Origin: Bacteroidia bacterium | GTDB lineage: Bacteria > Bacteroidota > Bacteroidia > Bacteroidales > Paludibacteraceae | DNA length: 64,000 bases | Direction of reading: 5' to 3' | Assembly (NCBI GenBank): GCA_009929375.1 | Contig: SAAO01000004.1 | Location: 1 to 64,000 of the forward strand | Shown here: in pieces, positions 25,583 through 35,723 of the stretch | Layout: each line of letters opens with the position of its first letter | Position numbering within the stretch: the stretch's first letter is position 1 | Program-made: the position numbers and the translations under genes | The notes under the pieces: generated by a model | Told to the model about the DNA's origin: nothing | Database searches by the model: none | The model's input: the letters and a program-made list of their open reading frames with translations, nothing else

Positions 25583-27265
25583 ATGAAACATCTCAGAAAC
25601 TGCATCTTATTACTGTCCCTGCTTCTAACCTCATTGTTCTGGCAGGGTTGTAACGAAAATGCATGGGAAAAGCGCCTGAATGGGGATTTAAATACCGACA
25701 AGGATTTGTATGAGGTACTTTCGGCAAAGCCTGAATTGTCAGTCTTTGTGTCAATGCTGAACAAAACCGGCTACAGCGAAATCCTGAAATCGGCTAATAC
25801 TTACACTGTGTTTGCACCGGCTAATCCTGCATGGACAGGCGTTGATACTGCCAATGTGGACTTAATGCGTAAAGCGGTGGGGATGATGATTGTTTACAAC
25901 AGTTATTTCACCGACAATAATGCACTCTACACTCAGATAAAGGCTGTAAATACAAAAAGTATTTTTTACGATGCTCAGCAAAAAACTTTCAATGGTGCTA
26001 AAATCAGCTCAGGCGATATACCTGCAGCTAACGGAGTTGTTCACATTACCGATAAACTGATTGAACGCAAGGAAAATATATGGGATTATCTGACTACAAA
26101 AACCGATAATCAGCAGTTTGTGTTTATCAATAAACTGAATACCCGTATCATGGATGAGGAGAAAAGTATTGCCACCGGTGTATATCCTGATGGAAAAACC
26201 AAATACGACACTGTCTGGAAAAATATCAATCATTTTCTGGAAAAATATCCAATTGACAATGAGGATTCAGCTTATACCTACCTTGTGCTCGACAATAGTA
26301 ACTTCGATTTAATTTACACAAAATACAAACCCTATTTTAATATGGGTACTGAGTTGCGGACCGACTCGGCTACACGTTTCAATGTTTGTCAGGATTTTGT
26401 GTTGAGTGGAATTGTGGATATTACCAAAACCGACTCGGTGACCAATGTGGATGGTGTAAAAATAAGTACACAGAATCTGCAAATTACAGGAACTTATGAT
26501 GCTTCGAACGGTAGGGTATATATGGTGAGCCAGATTGATGTTCGTCTGAAGAATAAAATCAGACCTATCAGGATAGAAGGTGAGCATTACAGCGGCTCGA
26601 GTAATTCAAACTATGTTTTAACACGCTACAAACGCTGGGCAAGTGGCGAACGCGATATCGCGGTGTCGGCTGCCGAAGCGCAAAGCGATTCACTGTGGCG
26701 TAAAGTACCTCTGGCCCCCGACACAGTGGTGAAACGCGATAGTGTGGCCACCAAAACTTACTTGATAAACAGTAATCTGGTCGCCAATATCAATAACTTT
26801 CATATTGAATATACGGCTAACGTGAATTCCTGCAACTACGATGTGTATTATGTGGCTTTCGACGATCTTGCCGATCATGCCGACAATACTTATACAAATT
26901 TCGGTGTTTATGATGTAATTCAGAAACTTTTCATTTCAATGCCGGGAGCCAAAAAACTAACCTTCGGTATCTCTGAAAATACGAGAGGTGTTGAAAATAA
27001 TTATCTCGGAACTTCGCAGTGCTTTGTGGGAAAAGGAAAAGCCGGAGTGCGGGAATTGACCAAACTGCGTCAGCATACATTACAGTTGCCTGCTCAGACA
27101 GTGCTCGAAGCTGTACCGGGTGATGCTGCTGAATTGCTGCGGGTGAATCGTACAGGCGAAATGACAATGTGGTTGTGTAATACAGCAAGAAGTAATACAG
27201 CCAGTCGTCAGGGCTTATTATTCCTCGATTATATATTGTTGGTGCCACGAATTACAGAACAATAA
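25583..27265 (+). CDS. FAS1 lipoprotein with C-terminal beta module
   Basis: 560 aa. The lipobox is FWQGC (Cys near 23), followed by an acidic and Trp-bearing linker. Two FAS1-type units lie at about 35-160 (YTVFAPANPAW) and 165-330 (TYLVLDNSNFD). A beta-rich C-terminal part (330-560) with IRIEGEHYSGSSNSNYVLTRY and a final FLDYILLVPRI may be a diverged copy of the module in the preceding gene. It is third of the FAS1 proteins, 46 bases downstream of the second and 126 bases before the second SusC. Close paralogy with the neighbour suggests local duplication. No catalytic residues seen. Confidence 0.83.
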   Translation: MKHLRNCILLLSLLLTSLFWQGCNENAWEKRLNGDLNTDKDLYEVLSAKPELSVFVSMLNKTGYSEILKSANTYTVFAPANPAWTGVDTANVDLMRKAVGMMIVYNSYFTDNNALYTQIKAVNTKSIFYDAQQKTFNGAKISSGDIPAANGVVHITDKLIERKENIWDYLTTKTDNQQFVFINKLNTRIMDEEKSIATGVYPDGKTKYDTVWKNINHFLEKYPIDNEDSAYTYLVLDNSNFDLIYTKYKPYFNMGTELRTDSATRFNVCQDFVLSGIVDITKTDSVTNVDGVKISTQNLQITGTYDASNGRVYMVSQIDVRLKNKIRPIRIEGEHYSGSSNSNYVLTRYKRWASGERDIAVSAAEAQSDSLWRKVPLAPDTVVKRDSVATKTYLINSNLVANINNFHIEYTANVNSCNYDVYYVAFDDLADHADNTYTNFGVYDVIQKLFISMPGAKKLTFGISENTRGVENNYLGTSQCFVGKGKAGVRELTKLRQHTLQLPAQTVLEAVPGDAAELLRVNRTGEMTMWLCNTARSNTASRQGLLFLDYILLVPRITEQ

Positions 27266-27356
27266 TTTTTGATTTAAAAAACAACTAATTTCTGTTTCCC
27301 CTGAAGGTTGGGACAATAAAAAAATACATGAAACATGCACTGTTACTTTGAGTGCC

Positions 27357-27391
27357 GTTCCATCTGACAATAAAAAATAAATAATATACAG
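27357..27391 (+). promoter_or_regulatory. Upstream motif shared with the second SusD gene
   Basis: GTTCCATCTGACAA begins 35 bases before the SusC start at 27392. Nearly the same word, GTTCCATTTGACAA, begins 33 bases before the SusD start at 30698. In both cases an A-rich stretch then leads to the ATG. It may be a regulator site or an mRNA-processing/translation signal. Confidence 0.4.
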
Positions 27392-30300
27392 ATGAAAAGA
27401 ATCAGATATTATATTGCATTATTCTGCTTCATGGCAGCATTTCAGTTACCCGCTTTAGCCCGCGATGTGGTAACCGATACCGAAATAAGCGGAATTGTAT
27501 ATCAAACGGCTACCGGAAAACCGCTGGCAGGTGCGCAGGTGTCGATACCCGGAGTTGCTTCGGCTACGACTTCTGAGGATGGAATGTACCGTTTGCGTCG
27601 TTCCTTTGGTTCGGCTGTGTTGCTGGTGAAAGCACCCGGTTTTGTGACCAAACAGATTCCTGTGAAAGGCCGTACAAATATCGATATTTGGATGATCGAC
27701 GATAGTTTCAATGATAATTATGGCGAAATTGTACTTCCATTTGTAAAAAAGGACAAACTGAAAACCACGCAATCAGTGTCAGGGCATGCTAATCGCCGCG
27801 ATTATCAGACCGGTTCGGTTACTGTGGAAAATATCCTTCAATCCAGTGTCAATGGTTTGAACACGGTTTCGCGGTCGGGAATGCCCGGAGCAGGTGCTAA
27901 TTTGTTTCTAAACGGAATAAACTCAATTCATAGTACCAATCAACCCCTTATTGTGGTGGATGGTTTGATTTACGATAATCAACCTTATTTTTCACTGATT
28001 GGTGGAAATGTAAATTCGGCTCTTTCCGATATTGCTGTACACGACATTGATAATATCACGGTGTTGAAAGACGGAACATCCATTTACGGCTCGAAGGGAG
28101 CTAATGGCGTGATTCTGATCAATACCATTCAGGCCCGTGAAGCCGCCACACGTATCGATTTTCATGCTTATTCAGGTGTGAATTTCGAACCGGACACCAA
28201 ATATAAAATGATGGATGCATGGTCGTACAAAACTTACCTGACCGATATGCTGCTTTCGCAGGGAATGAGTTCATCGGATATTCAGGCTTTGCCATATATT
28301 AATCAGGAAAAACCCGTCATCGAAAACTGGGGCGTTTCCGGAAACAAGGACTATTACCGTTACAATCAGCAAACTGATTGGCAGGACGAGGTATTTCGCA
28401 GTTCGATAAACAGCAATTACCATGTAAATATTACCGGAGGTAATGAAAACACGCTTTTTGCCTTTGGTGTGGGATATCTGGGCCACGAAGGACTTGTGGA
28501 AAATACTTCGTTCAACCGCTATTCAACACGTGCGAATGCTAAAATTAAAATGACCGATTGGTTCCGTTTGAATGCCAACGTAAGTTTTGTGTATTCTGAA
28601 CGCGATCTGAAATTCGAAGGTATGAGCAGGAATTATAATCCCGTATTGGCCGGATTAATTAAAGCTCCATTTACTTCGGCCTATGTTTATAATATGCTTG
28701 GTGAAGAAACTCCGAACTTTGAAGGCGTTGATGTGTTTAATATCTCGAATCCCAAAGTGCTGACCGATAACAGTTCGTCAGAAAACAACCGTTTCCGCTT
28801 TTTTGGTGGTTTGAATGCTGAAATCAGATTTAATCCTTATCTGAAAGCCGATTTGATTTTCGGTCTGACTTCGGATAAAGTAACCCGTGAACGTGTATTT
28901 TTACCCAATGCCGGTATTTATCATACTGCCCTGGCAAGTGGTGAAATCACAAATCAGTCGCAGCAACTGCGCAACAGCTTCTCGCTGGTGAATACAGAAG
29001 CTGTGCTGAGTTATACACGCAATTTTGATAATCTGCACGATCTGACAGCCCGTTTGGGTTCAAGAATTCTGAACGGAAAAAATGAACTCGACTGGGGTAA
29101 AGCTTATAATACATCGAGCGACGAAATGCAAACACTAGGCGACGGACGCAATACCCTGGCTCAGGTGGGTGGTATGCTTGGTAGCTGGACATCGATTTCG
29201 AATTATCTGAATGTGGAATATGGTTACAGCAACCGATATTTTCTCTCGCTCAATGCCGCACTCGATGGTTCTTCGCGATTTGGCAAAAATGCGGATGGAA
29301 TTCGTATTTCAAACAATGTATTCGGACTTTTTCCATCGCTCAATGGCGCCTGGATTGTGTCGGCTGAAGAGTTTATGGCCGATCAGAATTTCTTCGACCT
29401 GATAAAAGTGCGTGCAGGTTACAGCGTAAGTGGAAACGATGACATTGGCAACTATTCGGCACGTTATTACTACGAACCTCAGGTATTGTTGGGTGCTTAC
29501 GGACTTGTACGCGCCAATATCCCCAACGACCAGCTCAAATGGGAAACCAATCGTAAAGCTACTGTAGGATTCGATTTCGCCATGTTCCGCGAAAGACTTA
29601 ATCTGAGTGTCGATTTTTACAACTCCACAACTCACGATCTGATTGGCATTAACTCAATTTCACCAGCCACAGGCATGAGCATCACTTTGTCAAACGACGG
29701 TTCATTGCGAAATCGCGGTATCGATGTCAACATCAACGGACGAATCATTGATAATAAAGATTTCAAATGGGATCTTGGACTGAATATTTCACATTACAAA
29801 AATACTTTGTTATCCATCAGCAATAACGAAAAACTGACTGCTGCTGCCAATGGCTATGTGATAAGCAGGGTAGGAGCACCTGTGGCTCAGCTCTACGGAT
29901 ACCAAACCGACGGCATTCTGAATTCAACCGACGAAGCTACCGAAGCCGGACTATCGATTCAGAAATCAGACGGCACGCTTATTCCGTTCACAGCCGGCGA
30001 TGTACGTTTTGTGGATCGCGACGATAATAATATCATAAACGAAAAGGATATGACCGTAATTGGCGATCCTAATCCGGATGTGTTTGGTTCGCTCAACAGT
30101 CAGATTACCTGGAAACGTTTCAGTATGAATGCTGTGTTCACCTATTCTGTTGGTGGAGATGTGTATAATCTGATGCGTTCGGAAGTAGAATCGATGCGCA
30201 ATACCGACAATCAAACCATTGCAGCACAATATCGCTGGAAAACCAACGGACAGGAAACACTCGTTCCGAAAGCTGTGTGGGGCGACCCAATGCAAAACAG

Positions 30301-30562
30301 CCGTTTCTCCGATCGCTGGATTGAAGATGGATCGTATTTGCGACTCAAATCGCTTACATTTGCTTACGATATTCCTGTAAAAACAGCCATTCTCAATAAC
30401 TTGCAGGTTTACCTTACAGCCAACAATCTGCTGACTTTTACAAATTATCTGGGTTACGATCCTGAATTCAGCACAAGCCAGAGTCCTTTATTTGCCGGAA
30501 TTGATTCAGGAGTAAGTCCGCAACCGCGTACGCTTTTATTAGGAGTGAAACTCGGTTTGTAA
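27392..30562 (+). CDS. SusC/RagA-type TonB-dependent outer-membrane transporter (2)
   Basis: 1056 aa. Signal peptide MKRIRYYIALFCFMAAFQLPALA, then a carboxypeptidase-regulatory-like domain (30-105, AGAQVSIPGVASATTSEDGMYRL), the plug (about 135-250, FLNGINSIHSTNQPLIVVDG and VLKDGTSIYGSKGANGVIL) and a beta-barrel. The terminus reads LLLGVKLGL, ending in Leu and not the usual aromatic, though the alternating strand pattern is retained. It is only distantly similar to the first SusC, so the two pairs probably do not come from a recent duplication and may take different ligands. The preceding spacer is longer (126 bases) and has a motif shared with the next gene's leader. Confidence 0.94.
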   Translation: MKRIRYYIALFCFMAAFQLPALARDVVTDTEISGIVYQTATGKPLAGAQVSIPGVASATTSEDGMYRLRRSFGSAVLLVKAPGFVTKQIPVKGRTNIDIWMIDDSFNDNYGEIVLPFVKKDKLKTTQSVSGHANRRDYQTGSVTVENILQSSVNGLNTVSRSGMPGAGANLFLNGINSIHSTNQPLIVVDGLIYDNQPYFSLIGGNVNSALSDIAVHDIDNITVLKDGTSIYGSKGANGVILINTIQAREAATRIDFHAYSGVNFEPDTKYKMMDAWSYKTYLTDMLLSQGMSSSDIQALPYINQEKPVIENWGVSGNKDYYRYNQQTDWQDEVFRSSINSNYHVNITGGNENTLFAFGVGYLGHEGLVENTSFNRYSTRANAKIKMTDWFRLNANVSFVYSERDLKFEGMSRNYNPVLAGLIKAPFTSAYVYNMLGEETPNFEGVDVFNISNPKVLTDNSSSENNRFRFFGGLNAEIRFNPYLKADLIFGLTSDKVTRERVFLPNAGIYHTALASGEITNQSQQLRNSFSLVNTEAVLSYTRNFDNLHDLTARLGSRILNGKNELDWGKAYNTSSDEMQTLGDGRNTLAQVGGMLGSWTSISNYLNVEYGYSNRYFLSLNAALDGSSRFGKNADGIRISNNVFGLFPSLNGAWIVSAEEFMADQNFFDLIKVRAGYSVSGNDDIGNYSARYYYEPQVLLGAYGLVRANIPNDQLKWETNRKATVGFDFAMFRERLNLSVDFYNSTTHDLIGINSISPATGMSITLSNDGSLRNRGIDVNINGRIIDNKDFKWDLGLNISHYKNTLLSISNNEKLTAAANGYVISRVGAPVAQLYGYQTDGILNSTDEATEAGLSIQKSDGTLIPFTAGDVRFVDRDDNNIINEKDMTVIGDPNPDVFGSLNSQITWKRFSMNAVFTYSVGGDVYNLMRSEVESMRNTDNQTIAAQYRWKTNGQETLVPKAVWGDPMQNSRFSDRWIEDGSYLRLKSLTFAYDIPVKTAILNNLQVYLTANNLLTFTNYLGYDPEFSTSQSPLFAGIDSGVSPQPRTLLLGVKLGL

Positions 30563-30664
30563 TCTGTTTATTGAACGATATCAATTATAAAAATAAATCC
30601 TTTTTTACAATGAAACGGGCATAAACACAGAGTTTGCTAAATATGATAAAAATCTGATATGTAG

Positions 30665-30697
30665 GTTCCATTTGACAAAAAATTAAATTATTTACAC
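30665..30697 (+). promoter_or_regulatory. Upstream motif shared with the second SusC gene
   Basis: GTTCCATTTGACAA, one base different from the copy at 27357, placed 33 bases before the start at 30698 and followed by the same A/T-rich run. Confidence 0.4.
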
Positions 30698-32575
30698 ATG
30701 AAAATCATAAATAAAACTTCCATTCTGCTTTTTGCAGCATTTTCAATGCTTTCGCTGGCCTCGTGCGACGACCTGCTGAATCCGGATGCGACTCAGGTGG
30801 TGGAAGACAGCGAAAACTATCAAAATGTGTACGATGCCGACAATGCCATTTGGGGGCTGTACGGAAAATTTGCTGAGCTGGCCGAACATGTGGTGGTGCT
30901 AAACGAGCTTCGTGCCGACCTCATGGATGTGACTCCTAATGCAACGCCCGATCAGGTAGCACTTAACGAACACACTGCAACTGCCGAAAATGCATATTGC
31001 GACCCAACACCATTTTACAATGTCATTCTGAATGCAAACGACATGATTGCAAATTTCAATAAAATGCTGGCTGAAAATAAAATATCGCGCGAAAACTACG
31101 AACCCCGTTATGCCGATGTAGTGGCTGTACGTTGCTGGACATATTTTCAACTGGCCATGCATTTTAAAGATATACCTTATGTAACAAGTCCGCTCGAATC
31201 GGTTCAGGCTGTGTTGAATGCTGATAATTTTCCCAAAAAGAATATCGATGAACTGATCCCGTTGTTGATTGGCGAAATGCAGGCACTCCCCACACTTTCG
31301 GAAAATACCCTTTCGTCGTTTTACGGAAAAACCATTCAGGATAACAGTAAATCGTTTTTCCTGAATCTGCAGTTTTTGAACAAAAGGCTTTTGCTGGGCG
31401 ACTTATATCTCTGGAATAATCAATATGTGGAGGCAGCCACACAGTACAAAGCTTACATGAACGATGCTGATGTGTCGAGTGCTAAAACTCAGATCAAAAA
31501 TAAAGTGAGTGGTTGGGTGTGGGCAGGAAACAACGAACCACGTTTTCAGATTTGCTATCAGCGTTTCAAAGATCAGGACGTGTCGTCGTATCGCAATATG
31601 TGGAAAGAAATTTTCTCGCGCAATTCCACCGATGTCGGAAGTTCAGCTAATGTCGGTCTTCAGGACGAAATGATATGGATGATAAGCTACAGTGGTGCTG
31701 CCAACTCCTCAAGTCCGTTTGTAAAGCTTTTTGCTAATACCGGACAGGGCGAATATCAGCTGAAACCATCGGCTTATGCTATCGACAGTTTGTGGGAAAC
31801 ACAGGTTCAGCAATCCAATGGTTTCGTATTTGATGGCCGTGGTCGTGAATCGTCGTTCGATGTAATAAACGGACAACCCGTTGTGTTGAAATATCTTTAC
31901 GACTATTATAATAATCAGTCGGTTGATGGAAACAAAACCATTCACCTGAATTACGATCTCATTTCGAATCCTTATTCAAAACCGGGAAAATGGTTTTTGT
32001 ACAGAGCGGCTCTGCTTCATCTGCGTTTTGCCGAAGCTGCCAACCGTGCCGGATATCCGCGCTTAGCTTATGCGCTACTCAATAATGGTATTAAAGCCAA
32101 TTACGACTGGCCACGCTCCAATGGAAGTCTGCGTGTTGACAAAGAAGGTGTACAATATAGCAGTTTCCCGCCTGTGGACGATAATACAGCTGCCGAACCA
32201 TATCCCGAACCATTTTATCTGGATGCCCGTCAGAACGATGCTCCCTATACATTCCTTCGTTCACCCTGGCGCGATAATTCAGGTATTCGTGGCCGGGCAT
32301 ATCTGGTAAATATTCAAAAGCCAGACTGGGTTATCACCACAGCAGACTCTATTCAGTGGATCGAACAATCATTACTTAAGGAAGCTGCTCTTGAATGTGG
32401 TTTCGAAGGTCAGCGCTGGGGTGATCTGTTGAGAATTTCGAGACGTAATGCCAACGGAGATTTGAATAATACTGCCACATTTGTAAAACAATATGTGGAT
32501 AAAAAATTCGAAGCAGCAGGCAAGGGCAATGTAAATCTGACTTCTTCAAATCTGTTTCTTGAAATGAAGAAATAA
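30698..32575 (+). CDS. SusD/RagB-type ligand-binding lipoprotein (2)
   Basis: 625 aa, longer than SusD (1). Lipobox MLSLASC then DDLLNPDATQ, the common SusD N-terminus with acidic residues after Cys. Helical SusD features include AVRCWTYFQLAMHFKDIPYVT (near 145-165), LLGDLYLWNNQYVEAATQYKAYM (near 230) and the late KEAALECGFEGQRWGDLLRISRR (near 565-590). An extra segment around 260-400 accounts for the added length. It follows SusC (2) by 135 bases, and a terminator follows it. Confidence 0.94.
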   Translation: MKIINKTSILLFAAFSMLSLASCDDLLNPDATQVVEDSENYQNVYDADNAIWGLYGKFAELAEHVVVLNELRADLMDVTPNATPDQVALNEHTATAENAYCDPTPFYNVILNANDMIANFNKMLAENKISRENYEPRYADVVAVRCWTYFQLAMHFKDIPYVTSPLESVQAVLNADNFPKKNIDELIPLLIGEMQALPTLSENTLSSFYGKTIQDNSKSFFLNLQFLNKRLLLGDLYLWNNQYVEAATQYKAYMNDADVSSAKTQIKNKVSGWVWAGNNEPRFQICYQRFKDQDVSSYRNMWKEIFSRNSTDVGSSANVGLQDEMIWMISYSGAANSSSPFVKLFANTGQGEYQLKPSAYAIDSLWETQVQQSNGFVFDGRGRESSFDVINGQPVVLKYLYDYYNNQSVDGNKTIHLNYDLISNPYSKPGKWFLYRAALLHLRFAEAANRAGYPRLAYALLNNGIKANYDWPRSNGSLRVDKEGVQYSSFPPVDDNTAAEPYPEPFYLDARQNDAPYTFLRSPWRDNSGIRGRAYLVNIQKPDWVITTADSIQWIEQSLLKEAALECGFEGQRWGDLLRISRRNANGDLNNTATFVKQYVDKKFEAAGKGNVNLTSSNLFLEMKK

Positions 32576-32613
32576 TACAGAAAAAAAGATACGAAAATAC
32601 ATAGTTTTTTACC

Positions 32614-32657
32614 GGCGCCCGACAGGTTTTAACAGCCTGCCGGGTGCTGTTCTTTTG
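32614..32657 (+). terminator. Terminator of the SusCD/FAS1 operon
   Basis: GGCGCCCGACAGG (32614-32626 region) pairs with CCTGCCGGGTGC (32636-32647), with one mismatch and G-U pairs, then TGTTCTTTTG. It splits the SusCD genes from the secreted protein downstream. Confidence 0.75.
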
Positions 32658-32852
32658 TAATAAAATGGCTCGCTTTGTGCTGAAAATCAGATATAATTAA
32701 CTTGTATGTTTCTGCTTTGTTCTTTTATTAACCTATGTATATTTGTTCTGAACGAAATTACAAGAAATAATACGCTTTTACATTCCCTTAGTTGTTCATA
32801 CAGGGTATTTTTGCGAAATAATGATCAATTATAAACAACTAAATTTAATATC

Positions 32853-35639
32853 ATGAACGCAAAAAATTACTTTAAAAAGCTTTTCATGTTTATGGCAGCA
32901 ATAGCCATGACTTCGACTTTTGGGGCAAAAGCTGATTGGGTAAAGAATGTGCAGTTATCGTATTTCGATTTTCTGAGCGGAACACATTCATTTACCACTG
33001 CTAACTCAAATCTTTCCGGAAACAACGTTGGAGCACCAACTGTAGCTAACGGATATTTGTACACTGCAGCCAGCGGAAGTGGTGCGCGTGGAACAAAAAT
33101 CACCAACATGACTTCTACTGACGCACGTCAGGATACAGTGTATTATGAGTTCGACTGGAATCCGTATAAAGTGAACGGACAAGCTAATGCAACAGGAACT
33201 AATGGTATTGAACCTGCTTCATATGCAGTTTGTATCGTTCGTGGAAGTAACGACAGTATTGCATTCGGTTTGTGGTTCGAACGCTGGAGTCAGAAAGCCG
33301 GATCGAAATACAATTCAGTAGATGGTACTGAGCCTCTTGGCGATATCCACCTCATGAATCTAAGCACCGATCCCAACAACCCGGTTCCTGCTGCGATAGT
33401 ACAGCAACCCAAACCTGATTTGACCACATGGTCGTATTATACCAATACACTTGTACCATTTGCCATGCAGGATTTGAATTTTTCTTCTAACTTTTATGCT
33501 GTGAAGTGCGATAGTATTAATAAATCCACAGATCTTGGAGCTGCATTCAAAATGAATCGCTGGTATCATGTAAAAGCTATACTTGATTTCAAGAATAAAA
33601 AAGTGGCATCTTTTGAAATTTTCGAAGTAGATCAGCCCGCAAATAAGAAAACTTATACCGATCTTCCTTTTGTAAATACAGGTACAAATGATGTGTCGCG
33701 TTTTGAAGTGGCCAGTACACGTGGTAAAAAAGAAGGCGAAACAGGTAATGGTGTTAACACTGATTACGAACAACGTTTCGATAATTTTGACATCTACACT
33801 GTACGTCAGGCTGTGGCAGCTACTGTAACAATAAAATATGTGGATGCAAACGGTGTTGAACTGAAATCGGCCAGAACTATTCCAAGTATCGAAGTTGGTA
33901 CAACCTACACAGCATCTGCTGCCGATAAAGTAACCATTATTATTGGTGATGATTATTATGTATACGATCCTAATTCTGTGGATAATGTACTTGTTCAGGT
34001 TGGTGGAAGTGAAATTGTTCTCAAATTTATCAAAGCTGTTCCTTCGGTAACTACAGTTCAGCTTACTGCTCCGGCTACAACAGAATTATATAAAGATGTA
34101 AAACTGGATATTGCAGTAAAAGATGCCGCTAATAATGCTGTTCCATTTGGCGATGTATTGGTATTTGTAAATAAACTTGTGAAAAACCGCGTCACTCTTG
34201 ATGTACTTGGAACCGGTTCGGTGACATTCCCTAATCTTTTAGTTGGCGACGAAGAAATTTCAGCTGTTTATATTGGCGACCATATCAATTATTCGACCAG
34301 CGATACAGCCAAAACTACAGTTACCGTTACTGCTTCTACAAGTAATATAAAACCATATCCGGTATATTTCGATCTTGTTGATCAACCCGAAATTCAGGCA
34401 TGGGACAGAGCACGTGGAATGACAACTGCTACTCCGAGAGCTTATACTCATTACTTCAGAAGAGACTCCCTCGAAGGTATTTCAGTAACAGATACAATCA
34501 ATGAAAGTCATAAAGTAGGTTACTATTACGCAGGAAGTACTTACGATAAAATTGACAATGCCTACAACAGAGCCGACTTTGTTATGGTTCCTCTTGGAAG
34601 CGGACGTCCGACATGGGTGAAATTTAAAACTCCATGGTTAAATACAGGTAGTTACAATATTTATATTTCTCACCGTGTAAGTGGTGATGCCAAAACAAAT
34701 ATGACAACTATTCAGATGAATGATAAGGAATTATATTTCCCGAACGAAGAAATGTACGGACGTTGGTTTAAATCGTGGGTAGGTGTAAACAACCGTCGCC
34801 GCTGGAATGCAACCGGTCATTCAGGAAGTATGGGTATGAACTATATCGGATCTGTAAGCATTGACCAATCAGGTACTCACCAGTTGAAAATTAATGTGGC
34901 TTCGGAAAATGGTGCTACTTATAATCTGGATATGTTGCAGTTTATTCCTGTGGATATGGACTCGTTGAACATTAATCTTCCTGCTGCTGAAAGCATGGCT
35001 AAAAATTACTATCCTATGTTCGATTGGTTAGGATTTGCTCACCTCGATGGCACAACTACAGGTATGACTACTTATTCTGACTTTACCGAATTTGCAGTTC
35101 CATATCAGGTAGCCGATCCTACTGTTTATGAAAAGAATACAGGTAAAATTGAATCTCTGGGTATTAAAACCATCGTGGTTGATAATGCCGAAATGATTGC
35201 TAATTATGTAATTGTGTACAAAGCCGAAGATAAATGGACACGTGTTGCCGAAGGATCGATTACCGAAAATCACGACTTCAGCTACGAATTGCCTGCCGGA
35301 AATTATTACTATCAGGAAATCAATTATATCGATATGGGTATAGCAGGTGCTGCAGGTTACCGTACATTTATCAGCGATGGTACTTTCACAGTTGAAGCTC
35401 CTAATCAGGTTATCAATCAGGCTACTTCGAAAATCAAAGCATTCTCGCTGAATAGCACACTTGTGGTTCGTGGTATCGAAGCCGGTGCTGAAATTCTGGT
35501 TACCGATCTTTCAGGACGTATCATTGTGAACAAAAAATCTCAATCAACTTCATTCACTCAGGCATTACGCACAGGAGCATATCTTGTAAAAGTAATTTCT
35601 GAAGGTGAAACACTGAGAACCAAAGTAATCGTAAAATAA
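32853..35639 (+). CDS. T9SS-secreted multidomain protein sharing the FAS1-locus module
   Basis: 928 aa, Sec signal peptide (MNAKNYFKKLFMFMAAIAMTSTFGAKA). N-terminal beta-sandwich about 30-310; a MucBP-like unit near 318-390 (TIKYVDANGVELKSA); an Ig-like unit near 395-490 (VQLTAPATTELYKDVKLDIAVKD); a module near 500-715 with KFKTPWLNTGSYNIYISHR, a tail HQLKINVASENG and DMLQFIPVD that matches the C-terminal part of the FAS1 lipoprotein at 23776; and a type A T9SS sorting domain at the end (IKAFSLNSTLVVRGIE ... YLVKVISEGETLRTKVIVK). It has its own -7-like TATTTTTG (32806-32813) after a terminator. Possibly a secreted ligand-binding partner of the upstream receptors. Confidence 0.85.
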   Translation: MNAKNYFKKLFMFMAAIAMTSTFGAKADWVKNVQLSYFDFLSGTHSFTTANSNLSGNNVGAPTVANGYLYTAASGSGARGTKITNMTSTDARQDTVYYEFDWNPYKVNGQANATGTNGIEPASYAVCIVRGSNDSIAFGLWFERWSQKAGSKYNSVDGTEPLGDIHLMNLSTDPNNPVPAAIVQQPKPDLTTWSYYTNTLVPFAMQDLNFSSNFYAVKCDSINKSTDLGAAFKMNRWYHVKAILDFKNKKVASFEIFEVDQPANKKTYTDLPFVNTGTNDVSRFEVASTRGKKEGETGNGVNTDYEQRFDNFDIYTVRQAVAATVTIKYVDANGVELKSARTIPSIEVGTTYTASAADKVTIIIGDDYYVYDPNSVDNVLVQVGGSEIVLKFIKAVPSVTTVQLTAPATTELYKDVKLDIAVKDAANNAVPFGDVLVFVNKLVKNRVTLDVLGTGSVTFPNLLVGDEEISAVYIGDHINYSTSDTAKTTVTVTASTSNIKPYPVYFDLVDQPEIQAWDRARGMTTATPRAYTHYFRRDSLEGISVTDTINESHKVGYYYAGSTYDKIDNAYNRADFVMVPLGSGRPTWVKFKTPWLNTGSYNIYISHRVSGDAKTNMTTIQMNDKELYFPNEEMYGRWFKSWVGVNNRRRWNATGHSGSMGMNYIGSVSIDQSGTHQLKINVASENGATYNLDMLQFIPVDMDSLNINLPAAESMAKNYYPMFDWLGFAHLDGTTTGMTTYSDFTEFAVPYQVADPTVYEKNTGKIESLGIKTIVVDNAEMIANYVIVYKAEDKWTRVAEGSITENHDFSYELPAGNYYYQEINYIDMGIAGAAGYRTFISDGTFTVEAPNQVINQATSKIKAFSLNSTLVVRGIEAGAEILVTDLSGRIIVNKKSQSTSFTQALRTGAYLVKVISEGETLRTKVIVK

Positions 35640-35663
35640 TAATTCGATTTCTCTGAATACTTT

Positions 35664-35698
35664 AAGAGCTTTTTCCCAACCGGGAAAAAGCTCTTATT
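35664..35698. terminator. Bidirectional terminator between convergent genes
   Basis: A perfect 14-bp stem, AAGAGCTTTTTCCC (35664-35677) with GGGAAAAAGCTCTT (35682-35695), around a 4-nt loop. It serves the secreted-protein gene on the plus strand and the TolC gene on the minus strand. Confidence 0.85.
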
Positions 35699-35723
35699 AT
35701 TTGTGGAATATAGCAGCTGTTTT

